Part shown: one piece after another, positions 1 to 6,969 of the stretch
How positions within the stretch are numbered: position 1 is the stretch's first letter
Layout of the letters: each line of letters begins with the position of its first letter
DNA from: CAZBPZ01 sp964493955
GTDB lineage: Bacteria; Chloroflexota; Dehalococcoidia; Dehalococcoidales; Fen-1064
Length of the DNA: 16,304 nt
NCBI GenBank assembly: GCA_964493955.1
Contig: CAZBPZ010000037.1
Location: forward strand, 1 to 16,304
Direction of reading: 5' to 3'
Made by a program: the position numbers and the translations under genes
Notes under the pieces: generated by a model
Databases searched by the model: none
What the model was told of the DNA's origin: nothing
What the model saw: the letters and a program-made list of their open reading frames with translations, nothing else

Positions 1-174
1 TCCAGGCGTCCAGGTCTTGCCGGCTGGTCCCGAAGTGGCGGCAGGTGAGGGATGCGTTGCCTCCACATGCCTGGTAGTGGTCCGTCCACCGTAGTCTCTC
101 CTGGCCTCTCGTGAGAGCTCCGCGGGCCGGGCCAGGCGGACGGCCCCCGGGACCCTTGCCCTGACAACCCGCAT
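1..174 (-). pseudogene. N-terminal fragment of an IS481/IS3-like transposase, frameshifted
   Basis: Reading leftward from ATG at 174-172, one frame gives a start ending in RPAELSREARR. After about 97 a second frame continues LRWTDHYQACGGNASLTCRHFGTS-RQDLDAW to the window edge. Joined, this matches the helix-turn-helix start of DDE transposases of the IS481 type (usual pattern S-R-E-A-R-R-R-L-(K/R)-W-x-D-x-Y, then N-A-x-L-T-C-R-x-F-G-I-S). The join needs one extra base near 95-97, so the copy is either a decayed gene or carries a sequence error. The catalytic DDE domain would lie outside the window. The family assignment rests on remembered patterns for this N-terminal domain, not on a search. 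Confidence 0.5.
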
Positions 175-181
175 AATGACA
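1..181 (-). mobile_element. Edge of an insertion sequence (IS481/IS3-like), truncated by the window
   Basis: The transposase-like N-terminus at 1-174 points leftward and is cut by the window edge. Read on the minus strand, the sequence just outside it starts at 181 with TGTCATTATGCGGGTTGTCA. A TGT...-type start just upstream of a transposase is typical of IS481-family ends, so 181 is my guess for the element boundary. The other end and any target duplication lie outside the window, so neither the boundary nor the family can be confirmed here. Confidence 0.35.
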
Positions 182-230
182 CCCTACCAGTATCACCCAT
201 CATTTTGAACGAGGGCAGCTTTTCTTGTAG

Positions 231-264
231 CGGCGGCGGCCGGGGAGCATGCCGGCGGCCGCCG
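231..264. repeat. Strong GC-rich inverted repeat (13-bp arms, one mismatch)
   Basis: CGGCGGCGGCCGG (231-243) and CCGGCGGCCGCCG (252-264) pair over 13 bp with a single mismatch around the loop GGAGCATG. No T-run follows on either strand, so it is not a classical intrinsic terminator. It lies between the IS end and the zinc-ribbon gene. It could be a transcript-stabilising hairpin or simply GC-rich intergenic structure. The rest of 181-450 holds only the candidate promoter at 352-380; I see no gene there. Confidence 0.5.
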
Positions 265-351
265 AAGGCAGAAGGTCGGCACGAATGGCCCGGACAAGAG
301 GGTGCGGCGCGGTACCACCGGAAGTGACGCGCCGGGCCGATAGCCGTTGAC

Positions 352-380
352 TTGCCGCCGGCCCCGGCAAACCCTATCAT
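352..380 (+). promoter_or_regulatory. Candidate sigma70-type promoter of the zinc-ribbon gene
   Basis: TTGCCG (352-357), a 17-bp spacer and TATCAT (375-380). A better -35 match, TTGACT, lies at 347-352 but would give a 22-bp spacer. The predicted leader to the ATG at 451 is about 60 nt. This is a weak to moderate match. Confidence 0.35.
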
Positions 381-450
381 GTATGATTGAATACGTCCTC
401 AAGGGCCGGTGGCCCTGGCCAACCCGGCCTGACAGGGTAAGCGAGTAGTA

Positions 451-609
451 ATGAAGCTCAACGCTAAGAAGACCTATTGCCGCAAATGCAAAAGGCTGGT
501 GCACGGGCAAGAGCAGTACCTCAGCGAGAGGCTCAGCATCGTCTGTGCCCGGTGCGGGGATACCATCTGGGTGAAGGACAGGCTCACGTGGCGGCCCGTC
601 CAGCGTTAG
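451..609 (+). CDS. Small zinc-ribbon protein (52 aa), function unknown
   Basis: ATG at 451 opens a 52-codon frame ending in TAG at 607-609. It has two CxxC knuckles, C10-x2-C13 (YCRKCKR) and C32-x2-C35 (VCARCGD), 18 residues apart. This is the geometry of a single zinc ribbon, as seen in small ribosomal or nucleic-acid-binding proteins. The protein is basic (many K/R) and ends RPVQR. The ribosome-binding site is weak (an AGGG about 14 nt upstream), but a candidate promoter lies at 352-380. It is followed in the same direction, 89 nt later, by the acetoacetate decarboxylase-like gene. I do not recognise a named family. The ordered four cysteines in so short a frame make it likely to be a real gene, probably binding RNA, DNA or a protein partner. 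Confidence 0.6.
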   Translation: MKLNAKKTYCRKCKRLVHGQEQYLSERLSIVCARCGDTIWVKDRLTWRPVQR

Positions 610-698
610 ACCACCGGCAACCGGAGTGATAAGAGCCGCCTCACGGGGTGTACCCTTCACCCGGGACCGGGCATTAAACGAACGAAGAGGTCACGCCG

Positions 699-1438
699 AT
701 GGCACTGCCGGGACGCCTGGGTAAAGACAGGTTCGGCCCTGCGCAGCCGGTTGATGCCCCGCTCTACGGGAAGCCGCCCTACTATTACAGGGGGGCGGAA
801 AGCCTGTCCTTAACCTACGAGACCGGCGAAGAGGCCGCCGCCGACCTCCTGTCCGAAGGCTGGAGCTAACCACGCCCGCCACCGCCCAGGTAAGCTTCAT
901 CAACTACCCTTTCAGCACCCTGGGGCCGTACCGCGAGGCCATCCTGGGGCTGATGTGCACCTTCAAAGGCGAGCCGCGGTTCTACATTGTCCACATTGTC
1001 CCCGATACTGACAGCCCCCTGGCCGCCGGCCGTGAAATCTGGGGCTACCCCAAGAAGCTGGCGCGCATCGGCCTGGAGACGGACGGTGACATGACAATCG
1101 GCACCACGGAAAGGCCCCGGGGCAACCGGATATGTACCGGGGTGATGCGGCCGGAGGAACCCATCCCACCCGACCCAACCGCCCCGGCCGGGGGCGCGGT
1201 ATCACTGCGGGTGCTACCCGGTGCCGAAGAAGGGGCCGGGCCGTCGGTGGCGGAGCTGGTCGAGGTACCGGGCAAATCAACCACGCTGGAGGCCTGGAGC
1301 GGCCCGGGCTTTCTTGAGTCCAACTCGCACTCGACCCTCGACCCGTGGCACAGGCTGAGCGTCCGCAGGCTCCTGGGGGCCAGCTACCGCAAATATGACA
1401 TGGTGCCTGACTACGGCCACGTAATCAAGCGCTACTAG
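699..1438 (+). pseudogene. Acetoacetate decarboxylase-family protein, interrupted by a frameshift
   Basis: The first frame (ATG 699, RBS AGAGG 8 nt upstream) encodes MALPGRLGKDRFGPAQP through SEGWS and stops at 867-869. The rest continues in another frame from about 860 (LELTTPATAQVSFINYPFST) to TAG at 1436-1438. Inserting one base near 860/861 restores a protein of about 246 residues, the length of Clostridium acetoacetate decarboxylase (244). Family marks are GREIWGYPKKLA, whose adjacent lysines (about 119 and 120, at 1052-1057) align with the Schiff-base Lys115 and Lys116 of that enzyme, and EAWSGPG with a conserved C-terminus. Members decarboxylate beta-keto acids or catalyse related Schiff-base aldolase chemistry; the substrate here is unknown. 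The downstream part alone is open from ATG 953. The lesion is a single indel in an otherwise clean gene, so a sequencing error is as likely as inactivation. It converges on the CoA-transferase gene, 15 nt away. Confidence 0.8.
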
Positions 1439-1453
1439 GCGACCAGGTCCCGC

Positions 1454-2755
1454 TCAAACGTCGGGCAGGTACTCGGTGCCGATGATTTTGTTCTCTGCCA
1501 GCCGGGCAATTTCGGCGGGGGAAATCCCCAGTATTTCGCCCAGGACATACTCATTGTGCTCGCCGAGGCACGGTGGCGGCAACCGGATGCCGGCCGGCGT
1601 CCGTGAAAACCGGAAACACATCCCCGGGTAGCGCCGGGTGCCGACCTCCCGGTGGGTAGCCTCAATAAAGAAACCCCGTGCCTCAAGGTGCGGGTCGGTG
1701 AAGGCCGCCCGCGGGCCGATGACCGGCCCAGCCGGTACGCCCTCGGCCTGGAGAAGGTGCATTACCTCGTAAGGTTCGTGCTCCAGCGTCCACCGCTCCA
1801 CGAGGCGGTTCAGCTCGGCCCGGTTATGGTGCCGGCCGAGCATCGTCGCAAACTCCAGCCGCTGCGTCCAGGCCGGCTGGCCGATTGCCCGGCAGAAGCC
1901 CTGCCATTCCTCGTCGCACGAGACGGCAATGGTAACCCAGGCGTCCTCGCCGCGGCAGCGGTAGCAGCCGTGCGGGGCCATCACCATATCATCGTTGCCG
2001 ATTGGTTCCCGGAGCCGGCCGTTGGCGGTATAGTCCAGGACAATCTCCCCCATGTGCGGCAGGAAAGTCTCCGCCTGGGCCAGGTCAATGTACTGCCCCC
2101 GGCCGGTGACATTACGGTAGTGCAGGGCCACCAGGGCAGCGAAGGCAACCGTCCCTGCCGCCACGTTATCGCTCCAGACGGGGGAGGGGTCAACCATCGT
2201 CACGTCCTCCCCGGGGTACCCCCGCAGCGCCATCATGCCGCAGATGGCATCCAGGTTGGAGCCAAAGGTACTGTAACCACGGTAGGGGCCCTCTGCCCCC
2301 AGGCCCGAGGCCGAAATCATGATGATATCCGGCTTGACCTCCTTCAGCACCTCGTAGCCGAGCCCCAGCCGCTCCATTGTCCCCTGGGAGAAGTTCTCAA
2401 TGATAATGTCACTCACGCTGACCAGCCGCCGGTAAATCTCTGCCCCTTCCGGCCGGTTGATTTCCAGGGCCAGCGCCAGCTTGTTGCGGTTCATGGCGTG
2501 GAGCTGGTACCAGCGGTCCCAGGGCCGCTCCCCCGGCTCGTTGTCAGCGTAGCCGAAGTACTGCTCCAGCCCCTGCGGTGGCCGGGCCACGAAGCCACGT
2601 GTCATCGAGGGAAAGCGCGAGATAGACTCCACCCGGATGACCTCGGCCCCCATATCGGCCAGCATTGCCGTGGCGGCCGTGCCGGTATAGACCACGCCGT
2701 GGTCAATGACCCGGATACCTTCCAGGGGTAGCCCGCCTTGCTGCGCCCCCGCCAT
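1454..2755 (-). CDS. Class III CoA-transferase (CaiB/BaiF family), Asp-containing subunit
   Basis: 433 residues, the usual size for formyl-CoA:oxalate/carnitine-type CoA-transferases, which move CoA between organic acids through an aspartyl-CoA intermediate. Family signs are an N-terminal Rossmann-like stretch (LEGIRVIDHGVVYTG, 11-25; LADMGAEVIRVE, 32-43), NRNKLALALEIN (89-100), IIENFSQGTMERLGLGY (118-134), SGLGAEGPYRGY (150-161) and GRGQYIDLAQAE (218-229). Asp196 in VWSDNVAAG sits where these enzymes carry the catalytic Asp (Asp169 in formyl-CoA transferase). The ATG at 2755 is 1 nt past the stop of the upstream paralogue, so the two are almost certainly co-transcribed and translationally coupled. 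The donor and acceptor acids cannot be read from sequence. No oxalate decarboxylase or carnitine genes are nearby. Last gene of its transcription unit. Confidence 0.9.
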   Translation of the reverse strand: MAGAQQGGLPLEGIRVIDHGVVYTGTAATAMLADMGAEVIRVESISRFPSMTRGFVARPPQGLEQYFGYADNEPGERPWDRWYQLHAMNRNKLALALEINRPEGAEIYRRLVSVSDIIIENFSQGTMERLGLGYEVLKEVKPDIIMISASGLGAEGPYRGYSTFGSNLDAICGMMALRGYPGEDVTMVDPSPVWSDNVAAGTVAFAALVALHYRNVTGRGQYIDLAQAETFLPHMGEIVLDYTANGRLREPIGNDDMVMAPHGCYRCRGEDAWVTIAVSCDEEWQGFCRAIGQPAWTQRLEFATMLGRHHNRAELNRLVERWTLEHEPYEVMHLLQAEGVPAGPVIGPRAAFTDPHLEARGFFIEATHREVGTRRYPGMCFRFSRTPAGIRLPPPCLGEHNEYVLGEILGISPAEIARLAENKIIGTEYLPDV

Positions 2756-2756
2756 C

Positions 2757-3917
2757 CTAGATGATACCCCCCTCCCGCAACCTCACCAGGTCCGGCCGCG
2801 AGTAACCGAGGCGCCCGCAATAGACCTCCACGTTATGCTGGCCCAGCTGCGGGGCGGGGTGCTGCGGCCGTGACGGTGCCTGCGGCAGCCGGAACGGCAG
2901 GCCCACGTACCTTGCCTTGCCCGCCACCGGGTGCTCCACCTCCACGAACGTGCCCCGTGCCTGAAACTGGGGGTCAGACACAACCTCGTCAATGGTATAC
3001 ACCGGAGTAACGGGGATACGGTGTGCCTGGGCCGAATGGAAGACCTCATCGCGACGGCGCTCCATAATCCAGGGCAGGAAGATGGCATCAAAGTCGCCGT
3101 GGTGCTCGCGCCGGGCCTGCGCGGTAGCGGAGCGCGGGTCGGTCAGCAACTCCGGCATCCCCAGCCAGGCGGCAATCCGCGGCCAGAAGAAGGCCACGAT
3201 ACCGTAGACGAAGACATGGCCGTCCCGGCAGGGGTACACCCCCAGCGGATAGACCCCCTCGCGCCGGTGGCCGGTGCGCCCCACCCCCGGCCCGGAGAAG
3301 GCCTCCGCCATCAGCCAGGCGGCCCCCTCCGGCGGCGCCGTCATGCACTCCATGATGGAGATATCAACCTGCTGGCCCCGGCCCGAGGCACGCGCCCCCA
3401 GGCAGGCCGCCATCGTCACCGCGGCGGCGTGGGTACCGGCCAGGTACTGGGCCTTGGGGCCGGGGAACCGGAGCGGCTCACGGTCTGGCTCGCCCTCGTG
3501 GTGCATGTGGAGGCCCATGGCAAACAGGGTAAGCTCACGGGCGCGGTAATCACGGTAGGGACCGGTCTGCCCGAAGTTGGAGATAGAGGTCATCACCAGC
3601 CTCGGGTTGACGGCCGCCAGCGTCTGGTAGTCCAGGCCCAGCGAGGGCATCACCCGCGGGCTGAAGTTTTCCACCAGCACGTCCGCCTGCTCCACCAGCC
3701 GGAGCAGTATCTTCCGGCCGGTGTCCGTCTTCAAATTCAGGGTAATGCCCTTCTTGTTGGTATTGAGATGAAGGAAGAGGCAGCTTTTCTCCGGGTGCGG
3801 CTGGCCGCCAACGAACGGGCCAAGCCGCCGCGCCCCATCACCCAGGCCCGGCCTTTCCACCTTGATGACCTCGGCCCCGTAGTCGGCCAGCAGCCTGGTG
3901 CAATAGGGGCCGGCCAC
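2757..3917 (-). CDS. Class III CoA-transferase (CaiB/BaiF family) paralogue with Gln at the catalytic Asp position; start uncertain
   Basis: 386 residues from GTG at 3917. The family N-terminus clearly continues upstream: LADVKVIDLTHY is encoded in frame from 3953 to 3918, and an in-frame TGA lies about 30 bases further up. No ATG, GTG or TTG start exists in that extension. An ATG at 3972-3970, just after GGAGGG, is in another frame, so either an indel lies near 3950 or an unusual start is used. Family signs are ADYGAEVIKVERPG (11-24), LNTNKKGITLNLK (51-63), LVENFSPRVMPSLGLDY (81-97), SNFGQTGPYRDY (113-124) and SGRGQQVDISIME. Gln157 in KAQYLAGTH occupies the place of the catalytic Asp, which is present in the downstream partner. 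It may therefore be a non-catalytic or altered subunit of a heteromeric CoA-transferase. Pairs of such paralogues are known, for example the two-subunit benzylsuccinate CoA-transferase. Confidence 0.85.
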   Translation of the reverse strand: MAGPYCTRLLADYGAEVIKVERPGLGDGARRLGPFVGGQPHPEKSCLFLHLNTNKKGITLNLKTDTGRKILLRLVEQADVLVENFSPRVMPSLGLDYQTLAAVNPRLVMTSISNFGQTGPYRDYRARELTLFAMGLHMHHEGEPDREPLRFPGPKAQYLAGTHAAAVTMAACLGARASGRGQQVDISIMECMTAPPEGAAWLMAEAFSGPGVGRTGHRREGVYPLGVYPCRDGHVFVYGIVAFFWPRIAAWLGMPELLTDPRSATAQARREHHGDFDAIFLPWIMERRRDEVFHSAQAHRIPVTPVYTIDEVVSDPQFQARGTFVEVEHPVAGKARYVGLPFRLPQAPSRPQHPAPQLGQHNVEVYCGRLGYSRPDLVRLREGGII

Positions 3918-4013
3918 ATAGTGGGTCAGGTCAATTACCTTGACATCTGCCAGGACAGGCTGGATGGCTCATCCCTCCGGACGGACTGCCAGTGGCCGGT
4001 GCGTGTGAAGGCC

Positions 4014-4043
4014 ATTCTAGAGTCTCCGGCGGACGGGTGTCAA
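4014..4043 (-). promoter_or_regulatory. Promoter of the CoA-transferase pair
   Basis: On the minus strand: TTGACA (4043-4038), an 18-bp spacer and TAGAAT (4019-4014), a perfect -35 and a 5/6 -10. Predicted transcription start is near 4007, leaving a leader of roughly 35-50 nt before the protein-coding homology begins. It starts right behind the hairpin that follows fabG, so the CoA-transferases form their own unit. Confidence 0.7.
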
Positions 4044-4044
4044 C

Positions 4045-4060
4045 GCCGGCCCCCGCCGGC
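4045..4060 (-). terminator. Hairpin directly after fabG, possible terminator or attenuator
   Basis: GCCGGC (4055-4060) and GCCGGC (4045-4050) form a perfect 6-bp self-complementary stem with a 4-nt loop, starting at the base after the fabG stop codon. No T-run follows, so it is not a standard intrinsic terminator. Its position between fabG and the next promoter suggests transcript-end formation or protection. Confidence 0.35.
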
Positions 4061-4816
4061 TCAGCCGAGCTTACCCAGCGAGATACCCCCGTCCACCGTG
4101 AGGACATGGCCGGTGATATAGTGCGCCTCCGGCGAGGCCAGGAAGGCCACCGCCGCCGCCACGTCCTGCGGCTTGCCCAGGTAACCGGCCGGGATTTGCT
4201 CGGCCATCGCCCGGCGGCGCTCCTCCGGCAGGTGCTGCGTCATGGCCGTGTCAATAAAGCCGGGGGCAATGGCGTTAACGGTAATCCCGCGCGAGGCCAC
4301 CTCCTTGGCAATGGTACGCGTGAAGCCGATGATACCCGCCTTGGCAGCAGCGTAGTTGGCCTGGCCGGGATTACCAATCAGCCCCACGATGCTGGAGAGG
4401 CTGATGATACGCCCCCAGCGCTGCCGCATCATGGGCCGCAGCACCGCCTTCGTGCAGAGGAAAACACCCTTCAGGTTCACCTGGATAACGCGGTCCCAGT
4501 CCTCCTCGGGGAGGCGCATCAGCAGCTGGTCCCGGGTGATGCCGGCGTTGTTCACCAGTATGTCCACCCGGCCCATCTCGGCCAGGGTGGTCTCCACCAG
4601 GCGGGCCACGTCTTCCGCCCGGCCGACATCGGCGGCCACCACCAGGCTGCGGCCCCCCATCTCCTTCACCCGCGCCGCCACCGACCCGGCCGGGGCCATG
4701 TCCCCCACGTCATTGACCACCACCGCCGCCCCCGCCCCGGCCAGCCGCAGGGCAATCGCCTCGCCGATACCCCGGCCGCCGCCGGTGACAATGGCCACCT
4801 TCCCCGAAAGGTCCAT
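4061..4816 (-). CDS. fabG: 3-oxoacyl-[acyl-carrier-protein] reductase FabG
   Basis: NADPH-dependent reduction of 3-oxoacyl-ACP to 3-hydroxyacyl-ACP in cytosolic type II fatty acid synthesis. Short-chain dehydrogenase fold of 251 residues: cofactor motif TGGGRGIG (11-18), NNAG (89-92) and the tetrad Asn114, Ser142, Tyr155, Lys159 (SSIVGLIGNPGQANYAAAK). The C-terminal GHVLTVDGGIS is typical of FabG. I chose ATG 4816 because GGAGG lies 5 nt upstream. A GTG at 4828 is in frame, but its codons overlap that Shine-Dalgarno. It starts 18 nt after fabD, last gene of the DUF177-rpmF-fabK-fabD-fabG operon. The SDR superfamily is broad, but the operon context and motif set make FabG very likely. Confidence 0.95.
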   Translation of the reverse strand: MDLSGKVAIVTGGGRGIGEAIALRLAGAGAAVVVNDVGDMAPAGSVAARVKEMGGRSLVVAADVGRAEDVARLVETTLAEMGRVDILVNNAGITRDQLLMRLPEEDWDRVIQVNLKGVFLCTKAVLRPMMRQRWGRIISLSSIVGLIGNPGQANYAAAKAGIIGFTRTIAKEVASRGITVNAIAPGFIDTAMTQHLPEERRRAMAEQIPAGYLGKPQDVAAAVAFLASPEAHYITGHVLTVDGGISLGKLG

Positions 4817-4834
4817 TTCCCCCTCCACTTTTTC

Positions 4835-5761
4835 CTACTTTGCCAGGCCGCTGATGGCGGCCGCGTCCCCGATGTTAGCCGTCTCAACCGAGCGGTCGAT
4901 GCGCCGCATCAGGCCGGTCAGCACCCGGCCGGGGCCAATCTCGATGATGCGGGTCACCCCCCGGGCGATGGCATACTCCATGCTGCGCTGCCAGCGGACG
5001 GGGCTGGTGAGCTGGTCAAGCAGCTCCCGGCGGATATCATCGGCCTGTGTCACCGGTCGCGCCGTAACATTGGCAATCACCGGTACGGCCGCATCCCTGA
5101 AAGCCACGGCGGCAAGGGCCGCCTTCATACCCTCAACCGCCGGCTGCATCAGCGGGCTGTGGAATGCCCCGCTCACCTGCAGGGTGACCGTGCGGGAGGC
5201 CCCCCTGGCCGCGGCCAGCTCCACGGTGCGGGCCACGCTATCAACCCCGCCGCTGATGACAAGCTGGCCCGGGCAGTTGAAATTGGCGATGACGGTGCCG
5301 GTCTCGCGGCAGATTTCGGCCAGCACCCCCTCGTCCAGGCCAAGGATGGCGGCCATGGTACCGGGCTGAAGCAGGCCGGCCTCGTGCATGAGGCGGCCGC
5401 GCTCGCGGGCCAGCCTGACGGCATCACCGAAGCTAAGTGCCCCGGCGGCGGCCAGGGCGGTGTACTCGCCCAGGCTGTGACCGGCCACGAAGTCCGCCGC
5501 CGGCAGGGCACCGGTCTCCCGCGCCGCCGCCAGGCAGGCATAGCTGGTAGTCAGAAGTGCCGGCTGGGCATTGATGGTCCGGGTCAGTTCCTCCGCCGGC
5601 CCCTCGAAGCACAGGGCCGAGAGGGCAAAACCCAGGGCGGCATCCGCCTCGTCGAAAACGGCCCTTGCCGCCGGGAAGGCCTCGTACAGGTCACGCCCCA
5701 TGCCAACCGCCTGTGCCCCCTGACCGGGAAAAACGTACGCCACCCTGGCCGCTTCTGTCAT
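4835..5761 (-). CDS. fabD: Malonyl-CoA:ACP transacylase FabD
   Basis: Transfers malonyl from CoA to acyl carrier protein, the supply step of fatty acid elongation. 308 residues, the normal length. The oxyanion-loop motif FPGQGAQ is at 11-17. The nucleophile is Ser96 in GHSLGEY (94-100), with Arg121 in the RERGRLM helix to hold the malonyl carboxylate and His201 in GAFHSPLM as base. The start ATG at 5761 overlaps the fabK stop (ATGA) and has GGAGG 6 nt upstream, so translation is coupled to fabK. Confidence 0.96.
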   Translation of the reverse strand: MTEAARVAYVFPGQGAQAVGMGRDLYEAFPAARAVFDEADAALGFALSALCFEGPAEELTRTINAQPALLTTSYACLAAARETGALPAADFVAGHSLGEYTALAAAGALSFGDAVRLARERGRLMHEAGLLQPGTMAAILGLDEGVLAEICRETGTVIANFNCPGQLVISGGVDSVARTVELAAARGASRTVTLQVSGAFHSPLMQPAVEGMKAALAAVAFRDAAVPVIANVTARPVTQADDIRRELLDQLTSPVRWQRSMEYAIARGVTRIIEIGPGRVLTGLMRRIDRSVETANIGDAAAISGLAK

Positions 5762-6714
5762 GTCCGGCCTCCGCTCCGTAGCCTGCCCAGGTGCTGGATA
5801 AGGCTTTCCGCCTCCGCCACCATCTCTTCAATGATAGCCCTGACAGGCTTGATATCCCGTATCATTCCGGCAATCTGCCCCGCCAGCAGCGAGCCGTCGT
5901 CCACGTCACCATCAACCAGGCCCAGGTACATCCGCCCCTGCCCGAAGAGGCTGAGCTCCTCGGACGAGACCCCGGCCTCCTCGAGGGCGCGGTACTGCTC
6001 GGTCAGGCTGTTACGGAGACTGCGCAGCGGCAGGCCGGTGGTGCGGCCGGTCACCACGGTGGCGCGGTCGTCAGCCTCCAGCACCCTCTGCTTGTAACGG
6101 GCATGGGCCACGCTTTCCTGGCTGCAGGCAAAGCGGGTGCCCATCTGGACACCGGCCGCCCCCAGTGCCAGGGCGGCCACCAGCCCGCGACCGTCAGCAA
6201 TGCCGCCGGCGGCTACCACCGGCACCGGGACGGCATCCACCACCTGCGGCACCAGGGCCATCGTGGTCGTCTCGCCGACATGCCCGCCGGACTCGGTGCC
6301 CTCGGCCACGATGGCATCAGCCCCGGCCTCAGCCAGGCGGCGGGCGGCCGAGACACTGCCCACCACCGGCATCACCTTCATCCCGGCCCGCTTGAACTCC
6401 GGTATGCGGCCGGTGGGGTCACCCACGCCGGTGGTAATGATAGCCACCCCCTCTTCCAGGATGACACGGATAACCTCCCCGGCATGGGGCGAGGTAAGGG
6501 GCACGTTTATCCCGAAGGGCCGTGGCGTCAGCTGCCGGGTACGGCGTATCTGCTCCCGCACCCAGTCAGGCTCGTAGTAGCCCGCCCCGATGACACCCAG
6601 CCCCCCGGCGTTGGAAACGGCCGAGACAAGCTCGGCCGTGCCAAGATGGGCCATGCCCCCCTGGATGATGGGGTGCTCGATGCCAAAAAGGTCACAGATA
6701 GCTGTCGTGAGCAT
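5758..6714 (-). CDS. fabK: Enoyl-[acyl-carrier-protein] reductase II FabK (FMN-dependent)
   Basis: Final reduction of each fatty acid elongation cycle, using FMN and NAD(P)H. 318 residues with a TIM-barrel typical of the nitronate monooxygenase/FabK family: IIQGGMAHLGTAELVSAVSNAGG-type start (from 16), PFGIN (66-70), ITTGVGDP (93-100), EGTESGGHVGETTTM (138-152, with the FabK-conserved His145), PVVAAGGIADG (in the phosphate-binding region), GAAGVQMGTRF and DGSLLAGQIAG. The end-to-end pattern resembles Streptococcus pneumoniae FabK. The E-x-G-G-H-x-G motif and the fabD/fabG neighbours argue for FabK over a nitronate monooxygenase. FabK enzymes are not the triclosan-sensitive FabI type. It begins 11 nt after rpmF. 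Confidence 0.93.
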   Translation of the reverse strand: MLTTAICDLFGIEHPIIQGGMAHLGTAELVSAVSNAGGLGVIGAGYYEPDWVREQIRRTRQLTPRPFGINVPLTSPHAGEVIRVILEEGVAIITTGVGDPTGRIPEFKRAGMKVMPVVGSVSAARRLAEAGADAIVAEGTESGGHVGETTTMALVPQVVDAVPVPVVAAGGIADGRGLVAALALGAAGVQMGTRFACSQESVAHARYKQRVLEADDRATVVTGRTTGLPLRSLRNSLTEQYRALEEAGVSSEELSLFGQGRMYLGLVDGDVDDGSLLAGQIAGMIRDIKPVRAIIEEMVAEAESLIQHLGRLRSGGRT

Positions 6715-6725
6715 GGCCTGCCCCG

Positions 6726-6929
6726 CTAGGAAGCGGACTTCGGCTTCGGGGCCTTGACCTCGACGACATCACGGCCGTGGTAGCTACCGCAGGTAGGGCA
6801 GACATGGTGAGGTAACTTGGGGCTGTGGCACTGGGGGCACTCTACCAGCGCCGGGAACCTGGCCTTCTGATGAAGGCGCCTCTTGTCCCGGCGGGCCTTG
6901 GATACTTTTCGCTTCGGCAGGGCTCCCAT
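6726..6929 (-). CDS. rpmF: 50S ribosomal protein L32 (bL32)
   Basis: 67 residues. Basic N-terminus GALPKRKVSKARRDKRR, then a zinc knuckle with Cys31, Cys34, Cys44 and Cys47 (ECPQCHSPKLPHHVCPTCG), the classic cysteine-containing form of L32 in the large ribosomal subunit. The C-terminus is KAPKPKSAS. RBS GGAAGG lies 6 nt before ATG 6929. It is placed between DUF177/YceD and fab genes, the widely conserved arrangement that links ribosome and membrane lipid synthesis. Confidence 0.97.
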   Translation of the reverse strand: MGALPKRKVSKARRDKRRLHQKARFPALVECPQCHSPKLPHHVCPTCGSYHGRDVVEVKAPKPKSAS

Positions 6930-6969
6930 AAGATACCTTCCTAAGTATGCAGGCTATGCAGCTTGGCTG

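Noticed and set aside
231..264. GC hairpin as an intrinsic terminator
   Set aside because: No T-run on either strand and no gene ends next to it.
193..660. 155-codon minus-strand open frame
   Set aside because: Covers the zinc-ribbon gene, the GC hairpin and a promoter in antisense; no domain and no RBS seen.
1652..4121. Two long plus-strand open frames (359 and 396 codons)
   Set aside because: Antisense to the two CoA-transferases; no start signals or domains.
3992..6097. 701-codon open frame on the plus strand
   Set aside because: Antisense to fabG, fabD and fabK, which match their families over full length. Its translation is Pro/Gly/His/Arg-rich without motifs, as expected from GC-rich antisense.
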